Shown here piece after piece: positions 46,104 through 57,639 of a stretch of DNA of 64,000 nucleotides. Under the pieces are notes generated by a model. The model had not been told where the DNA came from. It saw nothing but the letters and a program-made list of their open reading frames with translations, and ran no database searches. Each line of letters begins with the position of its first letter. The stretch's first letter is position 1. The stretch is taken from NCBI GenBank assembly GCA_026929865.2, contig CM049417.1, positions 20,074,001-20,138,000 on the forward strand, written 5' to 3'. A program made the translations under genes and the position numbers. This stretch comes from Hyperoplus lanceolatus. Lineage: Eukaryota > Chordata > Actinopteri > Uranoscopiformes > Ammodytidae.

Positions 46104-46968
46104 TAATGAAAGGGACGCATCACAATCCGTGTAAATGTGATACCCTGTCCCTAGGTATGGCTGCACAAGTGACATTACAGCATCGTAAGAGAGGCCATGT
46201 CCGGAGGGGATGTCACTTTTCCCCGTGTAAATGTTAAAATCTATGGTGTAGCCATTGCTTGAGTCCGCCAAAACGAACAATTTGAAACCCCACTTAGTAG
46301 GTTTGGCCTTCATGTATTGAGTCATTCCGGTTTTAACCTTAGAGGCAACCATCCTTTCATCCACAGCCAGGTTTTAGTGTGGATGAAAATAGGTCTTTGC
46401 TGCGGTTTTGATCGAATTGAGGAGAGGTTTGACCCTGAAGAGTTTGTCGAATTGTGGCGTTCCCTTCTTCCTATCATTGTTTACATCTTTATCTGGATCA
46501 CTTATGTGTAAGTTCCAGGAGATGACACCAAATCTGTCCCTACTCATGACTGTTGCGGCAAATGGACAGGTTAAACTGTGGTTCTGCCTCCAGTAATCAG
46601 CAATGTGGTGTAGTCTAACCAGGGCCATGTAAAAGAGGAGTCCAATGTACTTGTAAAACTCCTCAACTGTCAAATCAGTGCATTTAAACTTTTTACCCAT
46701 GGCAATTTTTTTGGCAGCCTGTTTGTTTGTGTTGCTACAGAGTGTGTGTACAGTGTGTGCAGTGAAACACAATTTGAAGAGCTCAATTGGTGTGTAGAAG
46801 TGTGTGCCTAGCTGTGGACCAGGGGTGTGTGCAGGTTGAAACCTGGAGACAGGAGGAGCGGTGTCTTCCTCAGTCTTCCAAGCCCGCTGCTGCGTAGGGG
46901 GTGCTGGTGGAGTTGGGACACGGGACCTCTTGCGGGTGGTTCTCCTCTTCTCCTGGACCTGGTGCTGC
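46104..46968 (-). pseudogene. piggyBac transposase core (DDE_Tnp_1_7-like), C-terminus lost
   Basis: After an acceptor GTGGCAG at about 46970 the frame reads HQVQEKRRTTRKRSRVPTPP, then LTVEEFYKYIGLLFYMALVR, DYWRQNHSLTCPF, TVMSRDRFGVISWNLHISDP and KLFRVKPLLNSIKTAAKTYF, characteristic of piggyBac. A TAA replaces a sense codon after TYFHPH (about 46371), and the same frame goes on NLAVDERMVASKVKTGMTQY (first catalytic Asp in VDERM), FKLFVLADSSNGYTIDFNIY, and HIYTD (second Asp). Beyond that the sequence is unrelated, so the third catalytic Asp and the Cys-rich C-terminus are missing. It cannot be functional. Confidence 0.85.
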
Positions 46969-47087
46969 CACAGATTCACAGAAATCAGTCTCATTATCTC
47001 ATAACAAAAATATTCAAACTTCACAACTTGTATTTGCAAACAACAGTGTAATAAAAGTCGATGCAAAAACATTTCCATTCTCTACTA

Positions 47088-47271
47088 TTTGTAAATTGTA
47101 AAGGTAAATACTTTTACACAGAATACACACCTATTACTATTGTTTTCAAACAAAAGTAGTGCTATCAATAGAGAAATCAGTCCCTGTAATGTCAAGAATG
47201 CAAAATTCAAGCTATTTTACATTTACACACAGAGCTTCATTTGCAATTTCTAAAATAAATTATTATACCCG

Positions 47272-47278
<7 letters not shown>
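47088..47278. repeat. Direct repeat copy A, partner at 47748-47938
   Basis: Shared order: TTGTTTTCAAACAA, a CAAGAATGCAA/CGGACGCAAC variant, ATTCAAGCTA, TTTACAT, CACAC, and both end ACCCG. Strongly diverged. The pair flanks the segment at 47272-47710, so the intron may have been duplicated around or with the insertion. Confidence 0.55.
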
Positions 47279-47710
<432 letters not shown>

Positions 47711-47937
47711 CGGAGAATAAAGTAAGACTATTGAAATATATTTCTATTCTCTACCTTTTGAAAACTATTACTTGTTTTCAAACAACAGAAGGCTGGCGAC
47801 AAGAGTATACAGCTCTGTCACGTCAGTTCCAAAAAAAAATCGGTCATGTCACGGACGCAACATTCAAGCTAGTTTACATGTTCACACTTAGCTTCCATTA
47901 CAAAAACAGACGTTTTGTCAAATAAATGCTCTTACCC

Positions 47938-48132
47938 GTCTTCAAATGGATCCATGTCATCTTCATATTCCTCTTCGTCAAAGCCCCCAATGTCGGAATT
48001 GGCGTCTTCCTCATCACTGCTCCTCTGAATCTCGTCGCGGGCCTCAGCTGTCGAACATCCGCGCCATGGTGAAGTCGAAATAGGAGCATGAATAGGAGTC
48101 CTTTGTTCAGTGATTGTAAACATGTTTGACAA
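47938..48132 (-). pseudogene. piggyBac transposase exon 1 (acidic N-terminus)
   Basis: Encodes MSNMFTITEQRTPIHAPIST and an acidic stretch RSSDEEDANSDIGGFDEEEY then EDDMDPFEDG, ending at donor GAAGACG|GGTAAG (one-base ambiguity). Acidic N-termini of this sort are usual in PGBD4-like piggyBac transposases. Which ATG is used is not clear. Confidence 0.62.
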
Positions 48133-48499
48133 GTAATGGGGAGGTCCTTAGTGATTACACCAAGTTGATTGGATGGTTTTTCACAAAATATGACAGCAAG
48201 CAGCTCTACCAATCACGCAAGGGAAAGGGCCGATGACGTTTTCGCAAAATGTTGATTGACAAGCGGCTCAGCCAGTAGCGCAACGGAAAGGATTGATACA
48301 TTTTCGCGCTTCTCAGCAACATATCTCTGGCTGTGAGTCACGTATACTATCGTGAGAATATGTCCCTGAAAGGGCAGAATCCCAGCTTTCCGGAGATATT
48401 TAAACCACATTGCTGCGATTTAATAATGTTAAATAATGTATTAAAACATAACGAAATCACCGATAGAACGCAGTACTGCGGGCTCCGGGTTCAGAGGGT

Positions 48500-48650
48500 T
48501 AACACAAGTTGAGACTTTGACACTCCTAACTTTTTTCATGTATCTTAGGCCTTGTTATTTTGTATTATATCTTGTACAGCACTTTGGTCAACTGATGTTG
48601 TTTTTAAATGTGCTTTAGAAATACATTTGACTTTGACTTTGGACGGATCT
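48500..48650 (+). mobile_element. Retroposon 3' tail
   Basis: TTGTACAGCACTTTGGTCAA, AAATGTGCTTTAGAAATACA then (GACTTT)n, the typical 3' end of fish non-LTR elements. Truncated at the left by the piggyBac end. Confidence 0.6.
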
Positions 48651-49024
48651 AGACTCCAGAGTCGAGCAGGAGGGGAACACAAGTGACTCTGTTGCGAGAA
48701 GTCCTTTTCGAACAAGGCAGAAAGGGGATAAAAACTGCTTTCAGAGGGCTGATCCTGGATAAATCCCTGGCACCATTTATATCTTTACTTCCACGGGCCC
48801 TCTTATCCACCCGATAACTCCCCTCTTACTTTGACAATAAGCCACCGTTATGTGGGAGGTCTGACTCAGCTGAGACAAGAGATTGAAACAAGAAAGGTAG
48901 GAAGGAATAAAAAAAAAACATCTTGGGCTCAGAGCTCAAAATGCAGCTTCAGCGTGTTCTATTTTTATACCGGCCTGTCATAGGGTTCATAAGTGTTGTG
49001 TGTGTACTGTAAAGAAAAAGACAA

Positions 49025-49331
49025 TTAAATGTGCATTCAGTGATTCTAGAGAATGCTTGTTCTCATAATCATTTTTTGTCAAATGCAGTGGATACGTCCT
49101 TACAATCCGCAACCTGTCCACACTGTGTGTGCTGTGAAAAAAAATCCACATTTCGTACACTTGCCTATATGGGCATGCTGCTTTGTTTCCATGTCAGTTT
49201 AAATAGCATAGGCTGTGTGTTAACATCCGATTTGTTTCCGTGCGCACACACAGTACGGACAAGTAGCAGATCGTAAGCAGATATGACAAAAAGGGATTTT
49301 GACAACAAGTGTTAATGTTGTCCACCTTTAA
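49025..49331. mobile_element. MITE, TTAAAGGTGGAGTCAG family (copy 5, diverged)
   Basis: Left TTAAATGTGCATTCAGTGAT, right GTTGTCCACCTTTAA, with family internal words GAGAATGCTTGTTCTC and CATAGGCTGTGTGTTAACAT. Intergenic. Confidence 0.75.
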
Positions 49332-49339
49332 CCAATCAT

Positions 49340-50390
49340 GTGGGGGAAAGGGCAAACTGAGATAGTTTCCCTGACTCCAGGTGTATATATCTTATTAACC
49401 AATCTAACATTAAACAAGGCACTGTCCCTTTAAGAAAAAAAGTATAATACACCTAAAGGGGCCTGCTGACATGGTTAATGCTATTAGAAACCGTTGCGTT
49501 TGACAGGTGACAATATGTGAATGATAAAAGCTGATATATAGTGCTATGTGTGTGCCAGTCTTGTTCAGATTGCTTCCGCTGTCGCCTGCTTGATTGCAAT
49601 TTAGTGTGGAGATTTAAAGTGAATGTGGTAGATCAACGTCACAATGATTTAGCAGTGACATGCCAACTAATCTCTATTACTGCTATTCAAAAAGAAATGA
49701 CATCACTGCACAGAGAAAAAAAATCCCACATTTCCTTCAAAAGGGAACTTTTCAAATATCATACTTTATTGAAAACCACCTCGGCATATGAAGTCATATA
49801 GTGTAATAAAAGAAATACCCCGGAGGGATCTCAAATTCAAAACGACTGGGCCATATTGGTCGGGTGAAAGCTGGCAATCGTCGTTGGCCTCTCTTGATTT
49901 ATTGCCAATAAATCCATCAACTTTTCAAATAGCCTCTTTTGAAAACGCCAAAATCCCAAATGATGTCAAAGGGGTTCATGGGAAAAAAAATCCGACATTG
50001 AGACAGTATTTTTCACATAATAGTGGCGAGCCAGAGGATAATGAAACAATAATTCACCGAGTTGTAGTAGTTTTCTGGGTTTATGGAAACCATCTCAGCA
50101 ATTCCTATTGCGTCTCGCAGCAATTTACAAGACTGCGGCTATTTAACTGCAGCTGGGGAACTGTATGCTGTGTCAAGGGTACTAAATGGCATACAGCAAG
50201 AAAGAACAACTAAAACTTATGGATAATTAAAAGTTGTATTTAAAGGTTAAGAACATTTAAAGTTACCTTGATGATGGCCCTTTAGAAGATTCTAGCTTTG
50301 TGTTAGTTATTATTTGTTTATTGTGTTAACCGTTTGGAATGTGAATGTGCTGATGGAATATAACATTAGTTTAATTTCACCAACAGTCCC
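49340..50390. other. Intergenic block with unique texture, candidate regulatory DNA
   Basis: 49540-50220 has low repeat content and runs such as CAATTTAGTGTGGAGATTTA and TGATTTATTGCCAATAAATC. Frames exist but show no protein family. Possibly a conserved non-coding region; not tested. Confidence 0.25.
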
Positions 50391-50705
50391 TGCGTTCCGA
50401 ATTGCATACTTTCTACTATTTAGTATGGTAGAAAAAATATTTAGTATGTCCTGATTCTTGTGGTCAGATTTAGGATGGTTAGAGTACCCGGATGTCCACT
50501 ACATCCAGCAAAGATTTTTAGTGTTCCTATTTGGGCGATTCTGACCCATAATCTAGTGCGCACATGAAGTGACGTCACAATTGACAGAGCCTCCAAAGAA
50601 ACGGTAAAAGCATGTCCCAATTGTAGCATACTGCATCCTAACTAGATTATTTTTCTCAAGATGTAGTATGTAGAATAGAAAAAAGAAAGAGTATGCGATT
50701 AGGAA
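50391..50705. mobile_element. MITE, same family as 1959 (copy 3, shorter, inverted)
   Basis: Begins TGCGTTCCGAATTGCATACT and ends near AGAGTATGCGATTAGGAA; the centre has lost about 90 bases relative to the other copies. Opposite orientation to 1959. Confidence 0.8.
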
Positions 50706-51059
50706 AGCAGGTGTACTTTTTGGAGATTTTCAAAGACTTTGACAGGCCATGTTGGCCACAGAAAAAAGATGAATGGGGTCAATCACTATCAAACATCTTC
50801 TACATCTTTGGAGCATAAATGTGCCCACCAAATTCCATGCCTATCCAGACATAAAAGTCATATAGATTATACTCATTCTGTGATAACTACTAAACTGTAC
50901 CATTGTGTTGTCTTTGGATTGGGTTTGTTGAAGATCCAATATTAACAAAGGTGCTGCAGTCTGCTTCTCGTAACCAACACTTTTCCATATTTCTAAATCA
51001 TGTATTCTACTTCATAAAAAAAAACATAATTAAACATCCATTTATACGATGAAAGATGT

Positions 51060-51600
51060 ATTACTCTAATCAAGGCTGGCTGTAGCTTCTTTTCTCGCCA
51101 TTCATTAACATGTTAAAGTTTAACCAATCGATAATAAACATTGATCAGTGAACACAAGTGAGGAAAAAAGAACAGATTTGCACACAGCCAGCGTGATAAA
51201 TATGAGGTGCGGTGTGGGGGCGAATTGATTAGGGTCAATCGCCGTAAATGTGCGAGTGCTGGCAGCTGTGCGATTGATTGCCATAGGGTGTCGATTGCTA
51301 ACAATTTATTGCCTCCGTCTTCCCTTTTCAAGTTTCTGTAACATCACACTCCGAGGAAATTACAACCCAGCATTGCTTGGAATAGATTTGAGAGCACTTA
51401 ACAGACCCGTACTGCCACGATATCCGACCGCAGCATATGTGAAAGCAGAATGGTACTGCTCTTAGTTTCTAAATAGAAAATAATAAAAGGGCTTTTGAAT
51501 GCACCACACATCATGTCAGGTGAGGTGAAGGGGCAGTGGTCGTGATACCAATGCTTGAAGCGACTTGGAAGAAATAAATCTGACGTGATGAACAAAATGT
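51060..51600. other. Intergenic block, candidate regulatory DNA
   Basis: 51170-51460 contains clustered ATTGATT/AATTGATT words (for example GCGAATTGATTAGGGTCAAT and GTGCGATTGATTGCCATAGG), a homeodomain/TALE-like site cluster. No coding features. Confidence 0.28.
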
Positions 51601-51893
51601 CATGTTCTTAAATGCAAAGCACTGGTTCACCGCTGAGCAGGGTAGCATTTGGTTCATTTACAGATAATATAGAACCACTCTCTGCCTCCCACCTAATCAC
51701 TGTCTCTATTTCAGACAGCACTGATGCTTACATTCCTGGCACAGCACTGTGTTTGTGCTTCTCCAGGATTGGATCGCAAGCCACACTTTGTGAAACACCA
51801 ACAGGTCATTTAACTTCACTTACTGCTGCTTTGAAGACGTATACCGGTTCTTTAAAGACTCCAATGCAATATTCAGAGATCTGCTAAATAAAT

Positions 51894-52184
51894 GTGTGTA
51901 ACCCTTTCCCCCAAAATTGCACCTTGTTCAACAATGGTATCAAAAATGGTAGGCATAGCTGGAATCGGAATTGCTTCCTGCACACATTTGCATGTCCTAT
52001 AGTTGGACCAGCTGTTCGGGAGGGGATAGCAAAGATTGTATCCAGTATTGCATCTATCAAAGGAGACATCACAGCTATCAAAGGAAAAGTCGCTGGAATC
52101 GATGACATGAAAGGAGACATCGCTAATATCAAAGGAGACATCGAAAAAATGGCTGCAGTGGAAGGAGAGGATAACAATGACTAA
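51894..52184 (+). CDS. Unidentified short coding-looking segment with repeated IKGDI motif
   Basis: I do not recognise it. The frame ends VGPAVREGIAKIVSSIASIK then GDITAIKGKVAGIDDMKGDI, ANIKGDIEKMAAVEGEDNND and a TAA stop. The motif IKGDI (DNA ATCAAAGGAGACATC) occurs three times with two variants, giving an amphipathic, coiled-coil-like region of about 50 residues and an acidic end. The first ~35 residues (MCNPFPQNCTLFNNG) look like random translation. An overlapping frame MVSKMVGIAGIGIASC suggests a disrupted hydrophobic start. No splice-supported gene model; may be a gene relic. Confidence 0.3.
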   Translation: MCNPFPQNCTLFNNGIKNGRHSWNRNCFLHTFACPIVGPAVREGIAKIVSSIASIKGDITAIKGKVAGIDDMKGDIANIKGDIEKMAAVEGEDNND

Positions 52185-52311
52185 TTAAAATTCATCGAGA
52201 AAATTGGATAGCATGTCATTTGTGCAACGTCAATGAATAAGGAGAATGAAAATTGACTGGGTATTGGACTGCAGCTTAACAGACAAAAAAAAAAAAAAAT
52301 ATATATATATA

Positions 52312-53431
52312 TAGGGGAAGGTGGGGTGATTTGTGCAACTTTTTACTCAAAGTGATTTTAAAGTGAGGCCTTGACAGTTATGTCTCCAACTCAAATATGT
52401 ACATATATTTCAGGATGTTGTGCATCCCTGGCAATAAAAACTTTGGATCTGGAATAAACTGTTTAAGAAATATAGCTTTCGGAAAAAAGTTGTCTTGTCG
52501 CACAAAACCTAGTGGGGTGATTTGTGCGTCATTGTGTCACAATGACAAAGTCACCATCATCATCTTTCTGGCCATCTGAACTCTCATCAGTGGTGTCGTT
52601 AAGTGGAATTGAGATGTCACTCTCTCCTGAGCTACTGTAGACTATCACTTTCTTTTGGTGACCAGCGTATACAGCCATGCCACTGGCACAACTCTCAGAA
52701 ATGTACTTTGCACTAGTTGCTCCGTGCTTGTGGAACCAACTGCCACCTGACAAATGTGATTCCCCCTACATTTCTGCCTTTAAATCAAGGCTCAAAACCC
52801 ATATGTACACCCTGGTGTTTCCTCCCCATTAACCTCTGCACTACTTACTTACCTCTGCACTACTATCTGTGTTTATGTGGATGTATGGGCTTTACGTCTT
52901 TTATTTTGGTTATTGTTATTTTACCTTCATTGTTTACCTACTGAATGCACTATGTACAGCACTTTGGACAGTGCAAACTGTCATAAATGTGCTTTTATAA
53001 ATACATTTTACTTACTTACTTACTTATAACTCACCCAGGCCCTTGCGCACAAATCACCCCATCCCCAGAATTTTGGATAATAGGCATGATGCAGCAATTT
53101 AGGGTTGACATTGTGCTAACTATATAGACTCAAAGTGTAGCATACCAAAGCACTAAAACATGTGTCAAATGTTTTCAAACGTGTCTATAATTGTTCAGAC
53201 ACAATAATCAAAAAACCTTGATCATGGAAATTTTACTTTGAAAGGCAAAACACAGTTTTTTGAGCTTAAATATGCTTATATCTTATTCCTTGTGTCTCCC
53301 TTCTTTACGGGATGAGTCAAATGGATGGCTCTTCTTAAATATGTGGTCACATTTCCAATTTCTTCCACGGTTTTCTAGAAACAAGGGGTTTTGCAACTTC
53401 CAAAATGCACAAATCACCCCACCTTCCCCTA
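52312..53431. mobile_element. DNA transposon with TIR TAGGGGAAGGTGGGGTGATT, holding a LINE fragment
   Basis: Left TAGGGGAAGGTGGGGTGATT, right AATCACCCCACCTTCCCCTA, flanked by TA. Minus-strand frame 52710-52532 reads YISESCASGMAVYAGHQKKV then IPLNDTTDESSDGQKDDDGD, like an acidic transposase C-terminus. Internal repeats of GGGGTGATTTGTGC occur at 52504 and 53040. Its middle is split by a LINE 3' end. Confidence 0.78.
52690..53030 (+). mobile_element. LINE 3' end (ORF2 C-terminus and tail), nested
   Basis: Frame LWNQLPPDKCDSPYISAFKS then RLKTHMYTLVFPPH and stop matches the end of fish non-LTR ORF2 proteins (pattern LWN.LP....S...FKS.LKTHLY). A 3' UTR follows with GTACAGCACTTTGG, ATGTGCTTTTATAAATACAT and (ACTT)n. 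5'-truncated. Confidence 0.78.
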
Positions 53432-53439
53432 TACTTAAT

Positions 53440-55330
53440 CCTTGTGTATTTTCTTCCTTTTTATTTTTATTTTTAATTTTTTTCATTATTTTTACTTTTT
53501 CTTTTTTTCTGTTTTCTTTTCTTTTCTGTGATCAGTAAATGTGAATCTGATTTTTGAATCTGATGAAAGTGGGGGCGGGACTCGATAAGCCTTAGGCTTC
53601 TTCCGTCACCCTTCGGACAACACTAATTAAGATTTATGATGTGAAAGAGATAATTGTGTATTGTGTGAAATTGTCCGAAAGAAATAAATAAATAGTTCAG
53701 CTTATTACTTCAAAATACACATTTTCATATTGTTCTATCTCTGCACAAAACAAAGCAGTACAATTTCAATTTCTGGTGCCATATTTCTAAGGTTAGCGCT
53801 GAACACGAAGTAGAGCTCAGGCTAACACGAATATCATTTGTTTTGTGTGTATTTGGTCATAAACAAAATAATTGGGAGACTTCTGAATTTGACCAAATTA
53901 TTGCATTAGGTGATAAGATATTGAACCCGGATATGAACTGGGAAGTTTTTTACAGGACTACTTAAACTGACCATGATAAGTTTTCATGTAGGCTAACTGT
54001 GTTTTATAGCTAATAGGCTGCTAGTAAGGTTAATTGCATAATGTGCTTTGGTATATTTTTTGAGAGAAGCCGACAAATGGGAGCATTACTGAGAATTGTC
54101 TGTCTGCATCCTATTCGTTTCAACTTTTTCCACACCAAACATTTACAAGGGAGCGTTGCAGAGAGTTTGTAGGATGCCTGTCACGATGATTAATAATGTA
54201 GTGTTTGTGGAAATGCCTTGTATTGCCAAGGAAGTGACTGTCACGCTGAAAAAAGTGTCTGCAGCTCTGACTGATCGTCCATGTAGTGAGACACGTGGCC
54301 CCATACATATAGGCCACTGTTACAACCAGTATGTCTAAAATAGCCAGTTGAGTTTTGTTACGACCCGTTTGGTCCCATGTGTTTCGCCTGTGTCTCGTTA
54401 TCGCCCCTGTCTTTCAGTAGTAAAGTCCTTGTAATATCTCTCTTATGGCTTATCACAATCACAGCATATTTAGCAAAAAAGTTACCCACAAATTGAAATT
54501 GCTCATAGGAATAAACACATGCTAATAGGAGATGCTAAACCTTTGTACATTAGCTACAAAAAAAGCTAGCGCCAAATTGTAGTTACTTCGGGCGTTTTTT
54601 GTACGAGTAAGCTAGATGAGAAGATTGATACCTCATGTCATGTTATGTCATGATGTTGAAAATGTAACGTTAGCTGTAGTGCGGGAACAATTGGTCTGGA
54701 TCTCTTCTAGTTTAATCTTCAATTCATATCTTTATTTATCTAGTCAGTTACATTTTTACTAAAACAGAAATGTAGAAGATACTTTCTGGCTTTGGAATTG
54801 GCCTATACTTGCAGCATGTGGAAAAAATGTTTACCGCCAAATAGCCTATTTGTGCCCAGTGTCTCTCTAGCTCAAATTGGTGCTCTTACAACATAATTGT
54901 TTGTTTGGAGAGAGATAAAGCAAAATGAAACACATGGTGTTTATTAGCAAGCTTTTGGAGATGCTGCTAGGCATATTTTTTAACTTCGGAGAGAGGACAG
55001 GCTTGCTGTTTTTCCCCTGCCTCCAGTCTTTATGCTAAATCGAGCTGATTACCTCCCACTTTCACCTCCAACAGTACTGCACAGACAGAGAGAGACATTG
55101 ATCTATTTTTATTAAAAACTCTTCAGAAGGCAGACGAAAGCCTTTTTAACAAATATCGTTACAGTCAAAGCAATTATCCAAATCATAAATCTGTGTTTAC
55201 TGAATTGACACGGCTACGGTTCAAGAAGAGGATTTTATTTATTTTTTCAGCCATTTTTTTTAGACTGTTCCTGTTTGCATCCCTGCATTTGGCAGTGACT
55301 TTATCTACACTTCAGGCTCTCTAAATGTAA
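53440..55330. other. Intergenic stretch, no gene seen
   Basis: T-rich at 53455-53530, otherwise AT-rich unique DNA with short chance frames. No repeat family recognised. Confidence 0.45.
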
Positions 55331-55334
55331 AGAA

Positions 55335-55622
55335 TTTTTTATTTATTTATTTTTTAACCTTTATTTCGACAGGTAAATCCCATCGAGTCCGAAGACTCTT
55401 TTTCAAGGGAGACCTGTTCCCATTCCCACATTACCATTCACACACACATTCATACACCGATAGCAGGCTTACTATCGACATTCACATGAGGCAAGGTGGG
55501 TGAAGTGTCTTGCCCAAGGACACAACAACTATGACACAGGTGGCAGGGCGGGGATCGAACCTCCAACCCTTTGATCATCGGCCGACCCGCTCTACCACCT
55601 GAGCCACAGTCGACCAATGTGT
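55335..55622 (-). mobile_element. tRNA-derived SINE, minus strand
   Basis: Read on the minus strand: box A-like GTGGCTCAGGTGGTAGAGC, box B GGTTCGATCC, central GTGTCCTTGGGCAAGACACT, and a tail with GGGATTTACCTGTCGAAATA then AAGGTTAAAAAAT. The tail differs from the 14070 SINE, so it is a related but separate SINE type. Confidence 0.82.
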
Positions 55623-55880
55623 CTTGACTGCGTATGAGTTAAATGAAAAAAAACAACAACAACAATGTTAACCAGCCTTTTGCATTTGTCAAAAATAGTC
55701 TGGGATGATCAGGGAGAAACAGTATTGGCACCATTCATTTTTTTTTTGCTTTCCGGTGCGCCATCAAAACCCAATGAAACCTCTGAAGCAGGCGAAGGAG
55801 CAAGAAGTAGGACGTGACTCGTTCTTCATTCAGTAGGTTTGAGCTTTTCTGTATAATTGATCTTCTCTCCTGAAACTTAC

Positions 55881-56256
55881 TAGCCTGGTGCTACCAGACC
55901 ATCGTACTTCATTTCATTTGTACAGAGGGTCTGGCAGTGCTGTAATTGGCAAACGTTCACTCATGGAGGCGGGTGTGTCTGCTAAAGTTTAAAACTATTG
56001 GATATGCCCAGTGCCACTCTGGATTAGCCAACCAATCGCATAACGTTTGGTCGTCACGTGTGTCATGAGCCGGCTTCTGGCAACTGAAACTGGAGCGCGA
56101 CTTCGACGTCATCGTTCTCAGCCACTCGCTCTGTTCGCTGATTGGACCGGCTGTCGAATCGCCGGCAAAAGTGGGAAATGGGCTGTACACCCAGACTGAC
56201 TACTGAAGGGAAAATAAAATTTGGCCGGAAGTAGGCGGGCGGGCGGAGCCAGGCTA
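55881..56256. mobile_element. MITE with TIR TAGCCTGG
   Basis: Left TAGCCTGGTGCTACCAGACC, right GGGCGGAGCCAGGCTA. About 375 bp, intact ends; its left ~100 bases also occur at 32102. Confidence 0.8.
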
Positions 56257-56667
56257 GAAACTTACCCTACACCTTTTAAATAAAATGAAAAGCACTAGGT
56301 GTTAGGCAGCACTGTAGAGATAGTATGTCGTAACTTTTTCTACAGAAACGTTTTCAACAAAGTGTGCACATTTTTGAATCCCGTGCAATGAAGAAACAAG
56401 TGTAACCTCGCACAAACTGTTCTGAAGTCTGTTGAGCGAAGTTTTTCTGTCACAAAGCTCCCGCCGTCTGTTTTGTGGCATCTTTGTGTGTGTTCGTGCT
56501 GCTTGTGTTTTTTACGCTGCAGTGATTTTTCAGTTCAAAACCCAAATCTCGAGGAACAACACACAGATACCATGTAGGTGTGCAGTATATGCGATTACTT
56601 AAAACGTATATCATAATTTTATTTAGATAGTTTTGGCATAATTACACACACAAACAGATAGACACAT

Positions 56668-56668
<1 letters not shown>

Positions 56669-56717
<49 letters not shown>

Positions 56718-56750
56718 ATAGACACATATTCACACACACACACACACACA
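56669..56750. repeat. (CA)n array, duplicated unit
   Basis: The block ACAAACAGATAGACACATAT followed by TCACACACAC occurs twice (56648 and 56710), a duplicated CA microsatellite. Confidence 0.85.
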
Positions 56751-57620
56751 TTCATGGGAAACTGCCGACGCAAAATTAAAATAACTGATACCATTTCTCT
56801 AACGTTTGTGCTCTTCTATCTATCTTCCATGATTGCTGAGCGATGCCCCGGGGGTTCTCTCCCCCTGTCTACCTGCTCGATTGACTCCGAGCTCTGTGTG
56901 GAATCAGCTGTCCTGTTGCCTCACATCAGCACTGTTTCACCGTCCATCAGGATAGTACTATTTCTACTCGCTTGTTTTTTTCAATCTTTAAATTCATTTT
57001 TGCTTTGCTCATTGGTTGCTTGTCTGTCCTCTTCCAGTTTCCCTGGTCGTGGTGAGACGGTGTGGATCTGGTCTCCCCTCTGGCATCATCTGAGAATGGA
57101 TCGCCTACGCGTAAGATGTTGCAGTGGTTAAGGACACGAGATGGAGATGTGCGGTGAAATCCCAGTGCTGGAAACCTTAGTTTTCCCTGGTGGAGACGAG
57201 ACGAGACGGTGTGGATCCTCTGGCTGCATCTGAAGTCATCCTGCATCCACACTATTTGCGCTTTACTTTATTATTACCTTGTAAACATCTGGACAATGAT
57301 CAAAATCCTTCGTGATTTTTCTCTACTTATGACATCTATTGCAGCATGTCCGTCCTGGGAGAGGGATCCCTTACTCTGTCAACTCTCCCTGAGATTTCTT
57401 CTATTTTTTTTAATCCCGGTAAAGGGTTTTTTACTGGGAGTTTTTTCTCAGCCGAGCTAAGGGTGTAAGGGCAGGGTGTCATATTGTTTCATGTTGTATC
57501 ATGTTGTGTCATATTGTACCATACTGTATCATATTGTTGTATGGACTGTAAAGCCCATTGAGACGAATGCTATTTGTGATTTTGGGCTATACAAATAAAA
57601 CTGATTTGATTTGATATGAT
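56750..57620 (+). mobile_element. Fish retroposon 3' region, two related blocks
   Basis: GTGAGACGGTGTGGATCTGG (57050) and GAGACGGTGTGGATCCTCTG (57201) are a partial duplication. Then comes TTTTTTACTGGGAGTTTTTT, TCATATTG repeats and TGTAAAGCCCATTGAGACGA with a (TGATT)n tail. I recall this tail (glycine-loop TTTACTGGGAG, GGGCTATACAAATAAAACTG) as common in teleosts. No long frame. Confidence 0.6.
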
Positions 57621-57639
57621 TTTGATTTGAAACTAAACA

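Noticed and set aside
49788-50213. 141-codon plus-strand frame
   Set aside because: No family features and no splice or promoter context; treated as chance within unique DNA.
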